A DNA stretch of 64,000 nucleotides from Zygnema cylindricum (Eukaryota > Streptophyta > Zygnematophyceae > Zygnematales > Zygnemataceae): the NCBI GenBank assembly GCA_037447655.1, contig JBBHKE010000404.1, positions 62,001 to 126,000 of the forward strand, written 5' to 3'. Under the pieces are notes generated by a model. It was not told the DNA's origin, made no database searches, and saw nothing but the letters and a program-made list of their open reading frames with translations. The number at the start of each line of letters is the position of its first letter. Position 1 is the stretch's first letter. This document shows, piece after piece, positions 63,648 through 64,000 of the stretch. A program made the translations under genes and the position numbers.

Positions 63648-64000
63648 TGTAATTCTGTGACCTCCATTGGTACACAGAATGTCCAGCTTATGTGAAGCCT
63701 CTAGGATAGTATATGCACTTTTGAATTTGACAATGAATAAGTCCCACCTTGGGTCGCAAAAACTCAGATCGACTTCACCCCTGTATAGCTTGGACTTTCG
63801 TGAGTTCGCTTCAAAAGGAATCACTAAAATTGCTCCCATGAGCATTAAGTTATGGCTAGCCAAAGATGGCCTATAAATTTAGAGCACTCTGGAGAGAGGC
63901 TGAAATCCAAGAAATATTCTAAGTCTTAAACTACCTTTTAAGCCTACTACTAGTGTACCTATCCAATCAAAACATTGTAAGGTACAAGAAGGTACGGGTA
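63648..64000 (-). repeat. Copia-F 5' LTR (runs off the window)
   Basis: Matches the 3' LTR end at 39246 onward (tgtaattctgtgacctccattgg). It includes the leader block, ctataaatttagag TATA-like site and the start of the GTAC inverted repeat at the last bases. About 600 bp should lie beyond the edge. Confidence 0.9.

Larger units (their letters stand above)
39246..64000 (-). mobile_element. Copia-F, minus strand, carrying nested insertions
   Basis: The 3' LTR is at 39246-40194 and the 5' LTR starts at 63648 and leaves the window. Between them the F internal region is recovered in segments: 40195-40928, 41974-43168, 44183-46687 and 63554-63647, separated by a solo B LTR, a solo A LTR and copia-C. 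Protein motifs continue across each junction. F lies inside LTR H: the base before its left end is part of catga, so CATGA followed by the rest of H is expected right of the window. Confidence 0.88.

Overview
The window looks like repeat-dense nuclear DNA from a eukaryote. It holds a long 40-bp satellite array, at least a dozen Ty1/copia LTR retrotransposon insertions, the wreck of a pogo/Tigger-like DDE transposon with a GT-AG intron, and a few fragments that may come from host genes. There is no sign of bacterial gene organisation, rRNA or CRISPR. The CACGTG boxes in the LTRs, the copia abundance and a GT61-like fragment would fit a plant or macroalga, but I cannot name the organism. I label the copia families A to H and S. 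These labels are local to this annotation.

Layout, left to right. 1-5132: satellite array (about 100 monomers), split by solo LTR S (2792-3857, target duplication GCGCA). 5133-11560: copia-A, minus strand, with two LTRs of 1046 bp. 11561-13734: non-LTR DNA with a broken acidic open frame. 13735-18720: a chimeric element with the LTR and gag-protease of family B and the RT-RNase H and LTR of family G, with integrase missing. 18721-23418: transposase relic, palindromic repeats, AT-rich DNA and a 600-bp purine-rich strand. 23419-29881: copia-B, plus strand, two 1056-bp LTRs. 29887-34263: G-type LTR remnant, a glycosyltransferase-61-like fragment and a TCTA-type microsatellite. 34264-64000: one nest of copia insertions.

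The nest can be read from target-site duplications and interrupted reading frames. Copia-G (minus) is cut by LTR H (plus, from 38713). H is cut by copia-F (minus, from 39246 past the right edge). F is cut by a solo B LTR (duplication CAAGA), a solo A LTR (GAGTC) and copia-C (46688-63553). The 5' LTR of C is cut by copia-D (47440-60058, GTCGC). D is cut in its protease/pre-integrase region by copia-E (49686-55886, GATAG). E is the youngest and best preserved: a single frame of 1470 codons with only two internal stops.

The most unusual features are shared by nearly all these families. (1) Most LTRs with an intact upstream half carry a tRNA-like unit of about 70-80 nt in antisense orientation, with A-box-like and B-box-like motifs and nearly always a T4 run just past its 3' end: the layout of a Pol III gene. 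(2) The primer binding site is the complement of the anticodon arm of initiator tRNA-Met (GGTTATGGGCCCA), as in Drosophila copia, and touches the LTR end. (3) The gag reading frame begins at the ATG inside that site, so the start codon is the complement of the CAU anticodon. (4) LTRs share a CACGTG box, a GTAC inverted repeat and a CCAAT-type box in fixed order.
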